Assembly: GCA_017509205.1 (NCBI GenBank)
Contig: JAFWQF010000041.1
Coordinates: forward strand, 1 to 50,962
DNA from: Clostridiales bacterium
Lineage (GTDB): Bacteria; Bacillota; Clostridia; Saccharofermentanales; Saccharofermentanaceae
Direction: 5' to 3'
DNA length: 50,962 nt
Shown here piece after piece: positions 22,162-31,776 of the stretch; position 1 is the stretch's first letter, and each line of letters starts with the position of its first letter. The notes under the pieces were generated by a model. That model saw nothing but the letters and a program-made list of their open reading frames with translations, did not search any database and was not told where the DNA came from. A program made the position numbers and the translations under genes.

Positions 22162-24585
22162 TCAGCTTCTCGGGCTCTCCGCGGGCGTGAATTCAATGTT
22201 ATCCTCACTCTTGTGGCGAAGCGCTGCAGCCTCATCTGCAAGCTCTATGAGCCTCTTCTGGGAGTCAAGCTTTGTCTTGCCCCTGAGATCGAGTTTTGAA
22301 TATGTTCCGTCAGGATTCAGGAAGCTGACGCGGATCGTATCGGCAAGCTCAACCTCGAGCACTTCCATTACACGTGCCCTGCAGTCGCTGTCTTCGACCG
22401 GGAACAGCAATTCTACACGCCTGTTGAGGTTTCTCGGCATCCAGTCTGCCGAAGCCAGATAGAGGTCCTCATGGCCTTCGTTGTAGAAATAGAATATCCT
22501 CGAATGCTCAAGGAAACGGCCCGTGATGGAGCGCACCGTAATGTTCTCCGACATTCCCGGGATCCCTGCCCTGAGACAGCAGATGCCTCTGACGATAAGG
22601 TCTATCCTTACGCCTGCGCAAGAAGCATCGTAAAGTTCCTTGATAATGACGCCGTCAACGAGTGAATTGATCTTGGCAACGATCCTGGCAGGCTTGCCGT
22701 TTCTTGCGTTTTCAGCCTCCTGCCTGATCTTCTGGACAAAGTAATCCTTCATCCACAGAGGCGCGGGAACGAGCCTGTTCCATACCTGCGGGATCGAGAA
22801 GCCCGAGAGCATGTTGAAGAACTGCGAAGCATCCTCACCAAAGCTCTCTGAAGCAGTAAACAGGCCTATGTCCGTATAGATCTTAGCCGTTATGTCATTG
22901 TAGTTTCCCGTAGCAAGATGCAGATAGCGTCTGATACCGTCATCTTCCTTACGGACGACAAGAGTGATCTTACTGTGCGTCTTGAGGCCGACAAGACCGT
23001 AAATGACGTGACAGCCTGCATTTTCAAGCATCTTGGCCCAGTTGATGTTGTTTTCCTCATCGAATCTCGCTTTGAGCTCTACAAGTACCATTACCTGCTT
23101 ACCACACTGTGCGGCTTCAAGGAGCGATGCAATGATCGGGGACCTGTCTGATACACGGTAGAGCGTCTGCTTGATGGCAAGAACGTTAGGGTCTCTTGCA
23201 GCCTGCTTAATGAATTCAAGAACGGGTTCAAAGCTCTCGTAAGGGTGATGTACGATACGGTCCTTCTCCCTGATCTGAGCGAAGATGTCGAGCTCGCTGA
23301 CGGGTCCGTCGAAAGAAGCCGGTTCCGCGGGTTCATGCGCCGGATAGCACAGATCCGGATGCTTTGCCTTGCACGCGGAAGTGAGCTTGGAAAGGAACGT
23401 AAGGTCGATCGGACCGTTAACGCTGAAGATGTCTTTCTTGTCCACTCCGAGCTCTTTGATGAGGTACTTGAGGAGCTGGGGATCCATGTCATCCTGTATC
23501 TCAAGCCTTATGATCTCGCCGAATCTTCTCCTTCTTACCTGCTCTTCGATCTCCTTTAACAGGTCTTCCGCCTCGTCCTCGTCGATATCGAGATCGGCAT
23601 TTCTCATTACGCGGTAGAAGCCTGCTGCTATAACTTTCTGGCCGTCAAACAGTTCGTTTACGTTGGCCATGATTATCTGTTCGATCGGGACGAAGATGTC
23701 TCCGTCGCCCGTTGTTATCTGATAGAGCCTCTTTACGACAGTCGGTATCTGGACAGTCGCGTACATGTGCTTTTCGTGTTCGTCCTTTTCAGCGGAAGCC
23801 TTCTTTTTGGTGTTGACCAGACCTTCCTGTGCCTTCTCCTGCAGTCTTGCCCTTTCAGGATCCTTTTCGAGCATCACGCACATGTTGAGCATGCGGTTGT
23901 AGATAAGCGGGAAAGGCCTTGAAGAGTCGACCGCCATCGGTGTGAGTACGGGATACAGAACGTCCCTGAAATAGGAATCTGCGATCTTCTGCTCTTCCTT
24001 GCCGAGTTCGGAATAATCCTTGAGATAGATCTTTTCCTGTGCAAGCGCGGGAACGAGCGAACGTCCGTATGTGGAATACATTGAGGACATGAGGGTTCTC
24101 GTTCTCTCGTCAATGCGCTCAAGCTGCTCGCTGACGGTAAATCCGGCGATATCTTTTTCGGTGAACTCGATGCTCTGCATGTCACGGAGAGAAGCGACAC
24201 GGACGATGTAGAACTCATCGAGGTTTGAAGCCGTGATGGAAAGGAAGTTAAGCCTTTCGAGAAGCGGATTCTTTGTATCTCTTGCCTCATGAAGGATACG
24301 CTCGTCGAATTCGATCCACGAAAGTTCACGGTTGAAGAACTTTGCATTGGAACTCAGGAATGACGCATACTTGTCGGTCTTGTAGTCCTTGGTCTTTTCT
24401 GCAGCCGCGGAAGGCTTCTTTGCGGCGACCTTCGGCTTCGGAGTTCCTGTCTTTTTCAAAGCGACCTTAACGCCGCGGGGCTTCTTAACCGCACCGTCAT
24501 CTGCTGCCGTTTTCTTTACTGCAGCCTTTTTTGCCGTTGTTTTTTTTGCCGGAGTCTTCTTTGCCGGTGTTTTTCTAACTGCCAT
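22162..24585 (-). CDS. ppk1: Polyphosphate kinase 1 with H1-like basic tail
   Basis: 807 residues. Ppk1 polymerises the gamma phosphate of ATP into polyphosphate. Core motifs: FFNRELSWIEFDERIL, RYLHLATGNYND (with the phospho-accepting His) and FLEHSRIFYFYNEG (second His). The first 70 or so residues are not part of the family: they are repeats of PAKK/TAKKA/VKK, rich in Lys, Ala and Pro, like histone H1 tails and the 31158-31583 protein. This tail could bind DNA or polyphosphate. The start overlaps the ppx stop by 1 bp (TGATG), indicating coupled translation. Confidence 0.95.
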   Translation of the reverse strand: MAVRKTPAKKTPAKKTTAKKAAVKKTAADDGAVKKPRGVKVALKKTGTPKPKVAAKKPSAAAEKTKDYKTDKYASFLSSNAKFFNRELSWIEFDERILHEARDTKNPLLERLNFLSITASNLDEFYIVRVASLRDMQSIEFTEKDIAGFTVSEQLERIDERTRTLMSSMYSTYGRSLVPALAQEKIYLKDYSELGKEEQKIADSYFRDVLYPVLTPMAVDSSRPFPLIYNRMLNMCVMLEKDPERARLQEKAQEGLVNTKKKASAEKDEHEKHMYATVQIPTVVKRLYQITTGDGDIFVPIEQIIMANVNELFDGQKVIAAGFYRVMRNADLDIDEDEAEDLLKEIEEQVRRRRFGEIIRLEIQDDMDPQLLKYLIKELGVDKKDIFSVNGPIDLTFLSKLTSACKAKHPDLCYPAHEPAEPASFDGPVSELDIFAQIREKDRIVHHPYESFEPVLEFIKQAARDPNVLAIKQTLYRVSDRSPIIASLLEAAQCGKQVMVLVELKARFDEENNINWAKMLENAGCHVIYGLVGLKTHSKITLVVRKEDDGIRRYLHLATGNYNDITAKIYTDIGLFTASESFGEDASQFFNMLSGFSIPQVWNRLVPAPLWMKDYFVQKIRQEAENARNGKPARIVAKINSLVDGVIIKELYDASCAGVRIDLIVRGICCLRAGIPGMSENITVRSITGRFLEHSRIFYFYNEGHEDLYLASADWMPRNLNRRVELLFPVEDSDCRARVMEVLEVELADTIRVSFLNPDGTYSKLDLRGKTKLDSQKRLIELADEAAALRHKSEDNIEFTPAESPRS

Positions 24586-26126
24586 CAGACTTCTCTCCTC
24601 CTTGCCTTGAGCACGGGCTTGATGCCCATGACGTCTTCAAACATCTTGCCGCGGTTCTCGAATGCCCACAGCTCGAATGACATGTCGTCAGGTGATTCAC
24701 ACATCGTGACGAACTTGTTTTCATTAATGGTGCATGTGACCTTTTTAGCCTTTTCTTTATGTGAGGCATCACATGCGTCAGCGATCTTAAGGATCGACGT
24801 TAACTTTGAAACAATGACCTTCTGGTTAGGCGGCAGCAGCGAATAGTAGTAACTGTCGTAAGGATTGCTCCTCGGATAGAGTCTTACGATAAGTGCCACC
24901 ATGTTGAGCTCTTCATGATCGAGTCCCATGAGATTCGTATACTTGATAACCGAATAAGCAGCATCACTGTGGTTTCTCGCGTGAACGAACTTGCCTATCT
25001 CGTGAAGTATTACCGCAACCTGCAAAAGCAGTCTGTCGCGCTCTCCGAGGCCGCTTACGTCCCTGAGTGCGTCAAACATCTTAAGCGCGGTCTTTTCAAC
25101 AAACTCAATGTGCTTCTTGTCTGATCTGTATCTCTTCGCGATATGTCTTGCAGCCGAAATGAGATAACTGTCAGGAGCAAACGGCGCCTTGAGTCCTAAA
25201 GTCGTATAGCAGTAATGATAGACGATTCCGTCAGAAAGAGATGCATGTGGCATGTAGATCGAATCAACGCCCGTGTACTCAAGGATGTTCTTTACAATCA
25301 GCGCGGTCGGCAAAAGGAGCGGCGCGATCATGGAAGGAACCTTGTCTATCAGCGTGAGATCTGACGGACGGGTCTTGAGAAGATACTCATAGACTTTGAG
25401 GAACTCATCTTTTGCGAGAACGCACGAACCCATAGAATCGTGGCCCGAAAGCTTCTTAATGAATCCCATCTCGCCTGAGAAAGCGATGAGATTGCGGTAT
25501 GTGATTCCCTTGGGCTCAACTGCGTGATAGTCGTTTAAGTCCTGTGCGATGAACTCCTCCAGAACGTCCTCATAATGAGTTGTCCTGCTCTGAAGGTCTG
25601 AAAGCATGCCTGAGATACGCAGTGAACCTAATACAAGGTTCTGGCTGAATACGAACTCGGACTTGTCGTAAACCGATGCCTGCAAAGAACCTGAGCCTAT
25701 GTCGAGGATCATGGTACCGTTCTCTATCATCTTTCCGAAATCGGGATAGATGGCCTGAACGGCAATTGTCTGGTAATACCTCTCCATAGCGTTGTCGAGA
25801 ACTTTGATCTTGAAACCTGTTCTTGTCCTGATCTTCTCGATTACGATATCCGCGTTCGTTGCATCCCTGAACGCAGAAGTCGCAACGCAGAACACCCTTG
25901 TGACGCCGTATTCACGGCACTTCTCATCAAACATCTTAAGGCATCTGCAAAGCTCGTCGACCTGTTCTGGCTGGATCGTGCCGGATCTGTAGCTTCTTGA
26001 TCCGAGGCCGGTGAATTTGCGGACAGCCTCAATCTCCTTGGGCTTGCCCTTCTGGTTGACTTCAAATATCTTGATCCTCGCCGTAAGTGATCCTATATCG
26101 ATTACGGCTACCAGCTTTTTTGCCAT
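24585..26126 (-). CDS. ppx: Exopolyphosphatase / pppGpp phosphatase family (Ppx/GppA) with HD domain
   Basis: 513 residues. The N-terminal actin-like Ppx/GppA fold (AVIDIGSLTARIKIFE, VATSAFRDATNAD, LDIGSGSLQASVY) hydrolyses polyphosphate or pppGpp. The C-terminal part contains an HD-type segment (VAVILHEIGKFVHARNHSDAAY), as in the longer Ppx2-like enzymes. It is followed directly by ppk1, so synthesis and breakdown of polyphosphate are encoded together, and it starts 32 nt after leuB. GGGAG stands before the ATG. In the usual phosphate-binding motif, SGS replaces the more common GGS. Confidence 0.9.
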   Translation of the reverse strand: MAKKLVAVIDIGSLTARIKIFEVNQKGKPKEIEAVRKFTGLGSRSYRSGTIQPEQVDELCRCLKMFDEKCREYGVTRVFCVATSAFRDATNADIVIEKIRTRTGFKIKVLDNAMERYYQTIAVQAIYPDFGKMIENGTMILDIGSGSLQASVYDKSEFVFSQNLVLGSLRISGMLSDLQSRTTHYEDVLEEFIAQDLNDYHAVEPKGITYRNLIAFSGEMGFIKKLSGHDSMGSCVLAKDEFLKVYEYLLKTRPSDLTLIDKVPSMIAPLLLPTALIVKNILEYTGVDSIYMPHASLSDGIVYHYCYTTLGLKAPFAPDSYLISAARHIAKRYRSDKKHIEFVEKTALKMFDALRDVSGLGERDRLLLQVAVILHEIGKFVHARNHSDAAYSVIKYTNLMGLDHEELNMVALIVRLYPRSNPYDSYYYSLLPPNQKVIVSKLTSILKIADACDASHKEKAKKVTCTINENKFVTMCESPDDMSFELWAFENRGKMFEDVMGIKPVLKARRREV

Positions 26127-26158
26127 TTTAAGTTTCTCCCTTTGACTTAAGCTATCTG

Positions 26159-27277
26159 TTATTCAAGATTTGCAATGATCCTGTCTGTCATCTCATCCGT
26201 GTTGACGAGGATTATCTTTGACTTTGATCCCTCATCACCGTGTACGGCGATATCAGGAGTTCTTGCACCTTCTGCAAGTGTTTTCCTGACCGCCTGTGAT
26301 ATCGATTCCGCCGCATCCTTCTCACCCAAATGAAGCTTCAGCATGAGCTGGACCGACAGGATCGATGCGATCGGATTTGCCTTCTTCTGGCCTGCGATGT
26401 CAGGAGCTGAACCGTGAATAGGTTCAAAAAGGCCCGGCATTCCGGGATTACCGAGTGATGCCGACGGAAGAAGTCCGACAGAACCCGTTATCTGACCTGC
26501 CAGATCAGAAAGAATGTCTCCGAACATGTTCGAGGTTACGATTACATCGAACGTCGAAGGTCTGCTGACGAGCTGCATCGAGCAGTTGTCAACATAAAGG
26601 TATTCCATTTCAACTTCAGGATATTCAGGAGCAAGGTCCTGAGCTATCTTTCTCCAAAACCTGCTTGTGTTGAGAACATTGGCCTTATCAACCAATGTGA
26701 GCTTCTTTCTGCGCTTCATGGCAAATTCAAAGCCGCGTCTTAAGATCCTGGTGATCTCGGCCTCGGAATATGTTTCGGTATCAAAAGCAATGACGCCTTT
26801 GCGTGTTCCGTCGAAAAGCTTTTCGGAGCTCTTGTACGAACCCTGCTTGCCGAAATAAATACCGCCCGTAAGTTCTCTGACAATGAGCAGATCGATGTCG
26901 CCGGGATCTTTAAGCGGAGATACGTCACCAAGTTCTTTTTGGAGCGTTGCAGGTCTTAAGTTCGCATAAAGATGCATGCCTTGTCTTAAACCGAGGATAG
27001 CCTGTTCAGGCCTTCTTTCTGCTTCGATCATGTCCCATCTGGGGCCTCCGACCGCGCCTAAGAGAACAGCGTCTGAATCCTGGGCTGCGTGAAGGGTCTC
27101 ACCGGGAAGCGGAACGCCGAACGCATCGATAGCGCATCCGCCGGCTTTATATTCAGTGATTCTCGGCTCAAAGCCGTATTTCTCTGCAACTGCCTCAAGA
27201 ACTCTTACAGCTGCGCCGTTGGTCTCGGGACCGATGCCGTCGCCCGGTATCGAAACGATGTTATATGTTCTTCCCAT
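26159..27277 (-). CDS. leuB: 3-isopropylmalate dehydrogenase
   Basis: 372 residues. LeuB oxidises 3-isopropylmalate in leucine synthesis using NAD+. Motifs: [41 protein letters not shown] and [12 protein letters not shown]; the last carries the metal-binding aspartates. AAAGGAG precedes the ATG. It is third in leuC-leuD-leuB and continues into ppx. Confidence 0.97.
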   Translation of the reverse strand: MGRTYNIVSIPGDGIGPETNGAAVRVLEAVAEKYGFEPRITEYKAGGCAIDAFGVPLPGETLHAAQDSDAVLLGAVGGPRWDMIEAERRPEQAILGLRQGMHLYANLRPATLQKELGDVSPLKDPGDIDLLIVRELTGGIYFGKQGSYKSSEKLFDGTRKGVIAFDTETYSEAEITRILRRGFEFAMKRRKKLTLVDKANVLNTSRFWRKIAQDLAPEYPEVEMEYLYVDNCSMQLVSRPSTFDVIVTSNMFGDILSDLAGQITGSVGLLPSASLGNPGMPGLFEPIHGSAPDIAGQKKANPIASILSVQLMLKLHLGEKDAAESISQAVRKTLAEGARTPDIAVHGDEGSKSKIILVNTDEMTDRIIANLE

Positions 27278-27300
27278 GCCTGTCTCCTTTCCCCTTCCGG

Positions 27301-27795
27301 CTAGATCTGCGTCTGTTTCTTCGTATATTCAAGAAGACCGCCGTTTGCTATGATCCCGTTGATGAAATCAGGAAACGGCTTTGACTGATACTTCTCATTT
27401 TTGGTAACGTTCTCGATAATTCCGGTATCAAAATCTGCTTTGATGATGTCGCCCTTTGATATGGCAACTGCAGCTTCGGGGCATTCCATTATCGCAAGGC
27501 CGACGTTTATGCAGTTGCGGAAGAATATCCTCGCGAAGCTCTCTGCGATGACCAGCGAAATACCGCTCGCCTTGATAGCGACAGGTGCATGTTCTCTTGA
27601 AGAACCGCATCCGAAATTCTTTCCTGCTACCATGATGTCACCCTGTCCGACTTCCTTTACGAAATCAGCATCGATGTCTTCCATGCAGTGCTGTTTCAGA
27701 TGTTCGGGGTCAGCGGAATTGAGGTATCTTGCGGGAATGATGACATCGGTATCGACGTTGTCTCCGTACTTGAATGCTTTACCGGTAACTATCAT
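27301..27795 (-). CDS. leuD: 3-isopropylmalate dehydratase small subunit
   Basis: 164 residues from the ATG at 27795. GGAGG lies 5 nt before this ATG; a TTG five codons upstream would start inside the end of leuC and lacks a good site. LeuD is the swivelling subunit that completes the LeuC active site. Motifs: [32 protein letters not shown] and [14 protein letters not shown] are diagnostic. The leuC stop is 11 nt upstream. Confidence 0.96.
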   Translation of the reverse strand: MIVTGKAFKYGDNVDTDVIIPARYLNSADPEHLKQHCMEDIDADFVKEVGQGDIMVAGKNFGCGSSREHAPVAIKASGISLVIAESFARIFFRNCINVGLAIMECPEAAVAISKGDIIKADFDTGIIENVTKNEKYQSKPFPDFINGIIANGGLLEYTKKQTQI

Positions 27796-27806
27796 ATAAA
27801 CCTCCG

Positions 27807-29087
27807 TCAAAGCTCATCAGGTGTTCCGACGCGCCCCAACACTGCAGAAGCAGCAGCTACGGGAACGCCGCTCAGAATGACTTCTGATCCCGTGTCACCC
27901 ATTCGTCCGACAAAATTCCTGTTGGTCGTGGCAACGCATCTCTCGCCTTTTGCGAGGACACCCATGTGACCGCCAAGGCAGGGTCCGCATGTCGGAGTGG
28001 ATATGACGCATCCTGCATCGTCAAATATCTGAAGCCATCCTGCTTCGAGCGCATATCTGTATATCTTCTGCGAACCCGGAATGATGATGCATCTTACGTC
28101 CTCATGGACTTTGAGTCCTTTGAGTATCTCGGCTGCCGCACCGATATCCTCGAGTCTGCCGTTGGTGCACGAACCTATGACGACCTGATCGATCTTAAGA
28201 TCCCTGCAGTCCTCAGCCTTCTTTGTGTTTGAAGGAATGCTCGGGAGTGCTACCGTAAGAGGAACGTCACAGAGATCGATCTCTATCGTCTGTGCATATC
28301 CGGCATCTTCATCAGCCGTGTAGATCTTGTAATCACTTGAAGAGAATCTCTTCGGATTTGTCTTGGCGATATATCTTAGAGTGTATTCGTCAAACGGGAA
28401 AACGGCATTCTTTGCGCCGCACTCGATCGCCATGTTGCAGATCGTGAACCTTCCCGCCATCGAAATGCTCTTAAGGCCTTCGCCTTCAAATTCCAGAGAT
28501 TTGTAAAGAGCTCCGTCAACGCCTATCATGCCGATAATATGCAGGATGAGGTCTTTGCCGGTAACAAATTTCTTAAATGAACCTTTAAGGATTATCCTGA
28601 TCGCATCGGGAACCTTGAACCATGTGATCCCTCTCGCCATCGCGCATGCAAGATCAGTGGATCCGACTCCGGTGGAAAAAGCACCGAGAGCACCGTAGGT
28701 ACATGTATGGGAATCAGCACCTATCACCATGTCGCCCGGAAGAATGATTCCGTTATCGGGAAGTATGACATGTTCTATGCCCATCTCGCGGCGGCCCAGC
28801 TCATAGAAATGACTGATCTCCTGCTCACGTGCAAAGCATCTCATCGTCTTGCAGAGCTCCGCGGATTTGATGTCTTTATTGGGAGTAAAGTGATCCTGTA
28901 TGAGGCAGACTCTTTCTTTGTCGAATACTCTTTCAACACCGAGCTGCTTCATTATCTTAATTGCCGGAGGCGCTGTAACATCGTTACCAAGCACGTAATC
29001 GAGCTTTGCCTCGATCAGGTCACCGGCTTTTACTTCAGGCACACCGGCATGTTCCGCCAGGATCTTCTGCGTAATCGTCATGCCCAT
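27807..29087 (-). CDS. leuC: 3-isopropylmalate dehydratase large subunit
   Basis: 426 residues. LeuC carries the 4Fe-4S cluster for isomerising 2-isopropylmalate. Motifs: [31 protein letters not shown] and [15 protein letters not shown], with the three cluster cysteines (one in SCTNG, two in CGPC). GAGG precedes the ATG. It is the first gene of leuCDB-ppx-ppk1. leuA is not in the window. The short upstream region has repeated AGAATAAT words but no T-box or Leu-rich leader ORF. Confidence 0.97.
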   Translation of the reverse strand: MGMTITQKILAEHAGVPEVKAGDLIEAKLDYVLGNDVTAPPAIKIMKQLGVERVFDKERVCLIQDHFTPNKDIKSAELCKTMRCFAREQEISHFYELGRREMGIEHVILPDNGIILPGDMVIGADSHTCTYGALGAFSTGVGSTDLACAMARGITWFKVPDAIRIILKGSFKKFVTGKDLILHIIGMIGVDGALYKSLEFEGEGLKSISMAGRFTICNMAIECGAKNAVFPFDEYTLRYIAKTNPKRFSSSDYKIYTADEDAGYAQTIEIDLCDVPLTVALPSIPSNTKKAEDCRDLKIDQVVIGSCTNGRLEDIGAAAEILKGLKVHEDVRCIIIPGSQKIYRYALEAGWLQIFDDAGCVISTPTCGPCLGGHMGVLAKGERCVATTNRNFVGRMGDTGSEVILSGVPVAAASAVLGRVGTPDEL

Positions 29088-29104
29088 AAGAAGTACCTCG
29101 TATT

Positions 29105-29159
29105 AAGAATAATATCTAAAATTTTACAACATTATTCTTATTACTTGAAGAAGAATAAT
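29105..29159. promoter_or_regulatory. Repeated AGAATAAT boxes upstream of leuC
   Basis: AGAATAAT (29106-29113), its inverse ATTATTCT (29131-29138) and AGAATAAT again (29152-29159), all within the 81-nt gap between leuC and the ABC-F gene. Candidate operator of the leu operon; AT-rich sequence makes chance more likely. Confidence 0.4.
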
Positions 29160-29168
29160 CAAAATTAT

Positions 29169-31064
29169 TTATTCTTCTCCAAGCTCGAAATACTCCTCAT
29201 AGAGCAGATTGAGTTTTTCGGAAATCGCCGCGTAACGCTTGTAGTCTTCCTCACCCGCATCGGTGCCGAACCTTGATTCTATCTCTTTCTGTTCTTCCTC
29301 AAGCTTGCGCGTTTCCTTCTCAATATCAGAAAGGCGCTGACGGCGTTTTGCAGAAGCAACCCTGTCGGCATTTTTCTTTTTCGTATTCTTTTCAGGTGCT
29401 TCAGTCTTAACTTCAGTCTGCTTTACGGCATTCCTTACTGACTTTCTGTAATACTCGTATTTCTCAAATTCCGAAGCGCATCCGTTAGCGAAACCAAGAA
29501 TGTCATCTGCGCATTTATCGATAAAGAAACGGTCATGCGATACACATATGACGGCACCGTCATACTCCCTTATCGCCTCCTCCAGGATCTCTCTCGAATT
29601 GATGTCCAGATGGTTCGTAGGCTCATCCAGGAAAAGGATGTCAGGGCGTTCTGAAAGAAGACAGCAAAGATAAAGTCTCGACCTCTCTCCGCCCGACAGA
29701 TCTTTGATAATCTTAAATGCATCATCTCCGCGGAAGCCGAATCTTGCAAGGAGCGATCTTGCTTCAGTGGTCTTTATTCCCTCGTTTCTGTCAACGAGTT
29801 CATCAAAGCATGTTGCATTCTCATCTTCAAACGGAACGAACTGACCCATGTATCCGCAGCTGGTTCCGGTTGCGATCGTGACTTTTCCTTCAGTACCGTA
29901 TGCTTTTCCCGCAAGCATCTGAAGAAGCGTTGTCTTTCCGCATCCGTTGGGGCCGCACAGGAACAGCTTCTCATCAGCTTTAAGTTCAAATGATATGTTC
30001 GAAAACAGATCAGTATCACAGTCATCGAATCTCTTGGACACACCGGATACTTCGAGAAGTATCTTGTCTGATCTTCCGGAACGCTCGAGAGGAACAGCTG
30101 CAAAACTCATCTTCGCATACTGCGCGGGAAGCTTCGCGCGTTCTCTTTCAAGTACGTCTGCAAGCTTATCTACCATCTTCTCTCTCTGGTGATAACCCGA
30201 GATGTTTCTGTGCGAAAGCATCGTCTGTTTTACATCAAGCTGATGTGAAAGCTCAGCCTCGAGATTCTCGATCATCGCAGTCTGAGTTTTTAAGAACTCT
30301 TCTTTCTGAATAACATAATCAGAATAGTTTCCGCGGTATTCGGTTATCCTTCCGCCGTCAAGTTCGATGACTCTGGTAGCAACGGAATCAATGAAATGTC
30401 TGTCGTGAGTAATTACGAAAACAGCACCGCCGTAAGATGAAAGAAATCCTTCAAGCCATTCGACTGCTTCCATGTCAAGATGGTTAGTCGGCTCGTCGAG
30501 CATCAGTATGTCAGGATGATCGACAATGAGTCTTGCAAGACAGACACGCATCTTTTCTCCTCCTGATATGGAAGAGAAATCAGTTCTCGCGCTGTCCACC
30601 ATATCACCTAAACCGAGTCCTCTGAGAGCATCGTTGAGTCTGTATTCGTAATCGTATCCGCCTGCGGATTCATATGCGTTGCGCACATCAGAATACTCAT
30701 CCATCTTTGCTTTAAGTTCAGGTGAATCGTTGCCTGAAGAAGAAAGAACGGATATCTCTTTTTCAAGAGAAGACAAACGCGATTCAAGTTCAACAAGTCT
30801 TGCAGGCTTAAGCGTTGCTGATGAAAGATCCTGTTCTTCTATACGCTGTGAAAGATAACCCGCAATGGTCTGGCCGTGAAAAAGAACCTCACCGCCTTCA
30901 GGTGTGATGATGCCTCTGATGATCTTAAACAGCGTGGATTTGCCTGCACCGTTATCACCGATGAAAGCGATCCTGTCACCTTTGTTCACGCGGAAAGACA
31001 CGTCACTCAGGACGCGTCTTTCACCGAAACTCATTGATATGTTCTGTACTGTAATTAAAGGCAT
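29169..31064 (-). CDS. ABC-F family ATPase
   Basis: About 631 residues from the ATG at 31064 (MPLITVQNISMSFGE). A longer frame opens at 31103, but its first codon lies in the U-tract of the upstream terminator. Two ATP-binding cassettes are visible: GDNGAGKST with SGGEKMRVCLARL, and GPNGCGKTT with LSGGERSRLYLCCLL, joined by a charged linker helix. There are no membrane segments. ABC-F proteins act on ribosomes, rescuing stalled elongation or giving antibiotic protection. The C-terminal charged coiled coil resembles the Uup/YdiF type. Which subgroup it belongs to is not decided here. Confidence 0.92.
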   Translation of the reverse strand: MPLITVQNISMSFGERRVLSDVSFRVNKGDRIAFIGDNGAGKSTLFKIIRGIITPEGGEVLFHGQTIAGYLSQRIEEQDLSSATLKPARLVELESRLSSLEKEISVLSSSGNDSPELKAKMDEYSDVRNAYESAGGYDYEYRLNDALRGLGLGDMVDSARTDFSSISGGEKMRVCLARLIVDHPDILMLDEPTNHLDMEAVEWLEGFLSSYGGAVFVITHDRHFIDSVATRVIELDGGRITEYRGNYSDYVIQKEEFLKTQTAMIENLEAELSHQLDVKQTMLSHRNISGYHQREKMVDKLADVLERERAKLPAQYAKMSFAAVPLERSGRSDKILLEVSGVSKRFDDCDTDLFSNISFELKADEKLFLCGPNGCGKTTLLQMLAGKAYGTEGKVTIATGTSCGYMGQFVPFEDENATCFDELVDRNEGIKTTEARSLLARFGFRGDDAFKIIKDLSGGERSRLYLCCLLSERPDILFLDEPTNHLDINSREILEEAIREYDGAVICVSHDRFFIDKCADDILGFANGCASEFEKYEYYRKSVRNAVKQTEVKTEAPEKNTKKKNADRVASAKRRQRLSDIEKETRKLEEEQKEIESRFGTDAGEEDYKRYAAISEKLNLLYEEYFELGEE

Positions 31065-31102
31065 GAACAAAAGATATACATTATCACGCGCAAATGCAAC
31101 CA

Positions 31103-31131
31103 TAAAAAAACTCCCGGAAGAATTCCGGGAG
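31103..31131 (-). terminator. Terminator of the H1-like gene
   Basis: Perfect 9-bp stem (31111-31119 with 31123-31131), then TTTTTTTAT on the minus strand. Confidence 0.92.
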
Positions 31132-31157
31132 TTAATAAATCAAGAAGTATTCTTGGA

Positions 31158-31583
31158 TTAGAAGAGGTCTACACCCTTACCGCTCTCATCGTAAGCCTTC
31201 TTCTCAGCTACGTTGACCCAAATCTTAGCAGCCTTGGGAAGCTTCTTAGCGATAGCTGCGTTAGAGATTTCCTGACCATCGATCTGGAAGAAGATCTCAA
31301 CCTTCTTAGGAGCAGCAACCTTCTTAGCAGGAGCCTTCTTTGCAGCGGGCTTTTTAGCAGCAGGTGCCTTCTTTGCAGCAGCCTTCTTTGCAGGAGCAGC
31401 CTTCTTAGCAGGAGCAGCCTTCTTTGCAGCGGGCTTCTTAGCAGCCTTCTTTGCAGCGGGCTTCTTAGCAGCCTTCTTTGCAGCGGGCTTCTTAGCAGCA
31501 GGTGCCTTCTTTGCAGCAACGACAGGTGCCTTAGCAGGCTCTGCCTTTACCTCAACTTTAACTTCCTTCTTCTCAATATCCAT
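31158..31583 (-). CDS. Histone H1-like Lys/Ala/Pro-rich protein with DUF6465-like C-terminus
   Basis: 141 residues. Residues 15-90 are tandem AAKKPAAKK/APAKKAA repeats, strongly basic and disordered, like AlgP and eukaryotic H1 tails. Residues 92-141 form a small domain (VEIFFQIDGQEISNAAIAKKL, then KIWVNVAEKKAYDESGKGVDLF) that resembles DUF6465. Such proteins probably bind nucleic acid through the tail. The strong promoter and terminator indicate a highly expressed single gene. The Ppk1 N-terminal tail is of the same kind. Confidence 0.82.
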   Translation of the reverse strand: MDIEKKEVKVEVKAEPAKAPVVAAKKAPAAKKPAAKKAAKKPAAKKAAKKPAAKKAAPAKKAAPAKKAAAKKAPAAKKPAAKKAPAKKVAAPKKVEIFFQIDGQEISNAAIAKKLPKAAKIWVNVAEKKAYDESGKGVDLF

Positions 31584-31624
31584 ACTTAGAACCTCCGTGT
31601 AAAATTTCTGTGTTGGATATATTT

Positions 31625-31653
31625 AACATACATTTTTAGTGAAATTATGTCAA
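31625..31653 (-). promoter_or_regulatory. Promoter of the H1-like gene
   Basis: TTGACA (31648-31653), 17-nt spacer, TATGTT (31625-31630). Confidence 0.8.
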
Positions 31654-31776
31654 CAAAAATAGAGAAAAAAATATTTAGAAATACATAGGCTGCGAGCCTT
31701 TTATTTGTTCACTTTACACACATCAGGAAGGGTGCGTGTTATTCAGTTTTTATTCCGGATAATGTAAAATTATTCC

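Noticed and set aside
22140..22165. Further copy of the shared promoter element, GATAATCAACAC, before the 22073 gene
   Set aside because: Similar first half, but there is no GTTGCTTA half at the right distance and the repeat spacing (24) does not fit; the gene has an ordinary promoter.
27796..27810. leuD start at the TTG at 27810
   Set aside because: The GGAGG site lies downstream of that codon, directly before the ATG at 27795.
29088..29168. T-box or Leu-rich leader peptide before leuC
   Set aside because: The gap is only 81 nt and contains neither a T-box core nor an ORF with Leu codons.
31687..31703. AGGCTGCGAGCCT hairpin with TTTTA as a terminator
   Set aside because: Only a 5-bp stem and a 3-nt loop, and no plus-strand gene ends before it.
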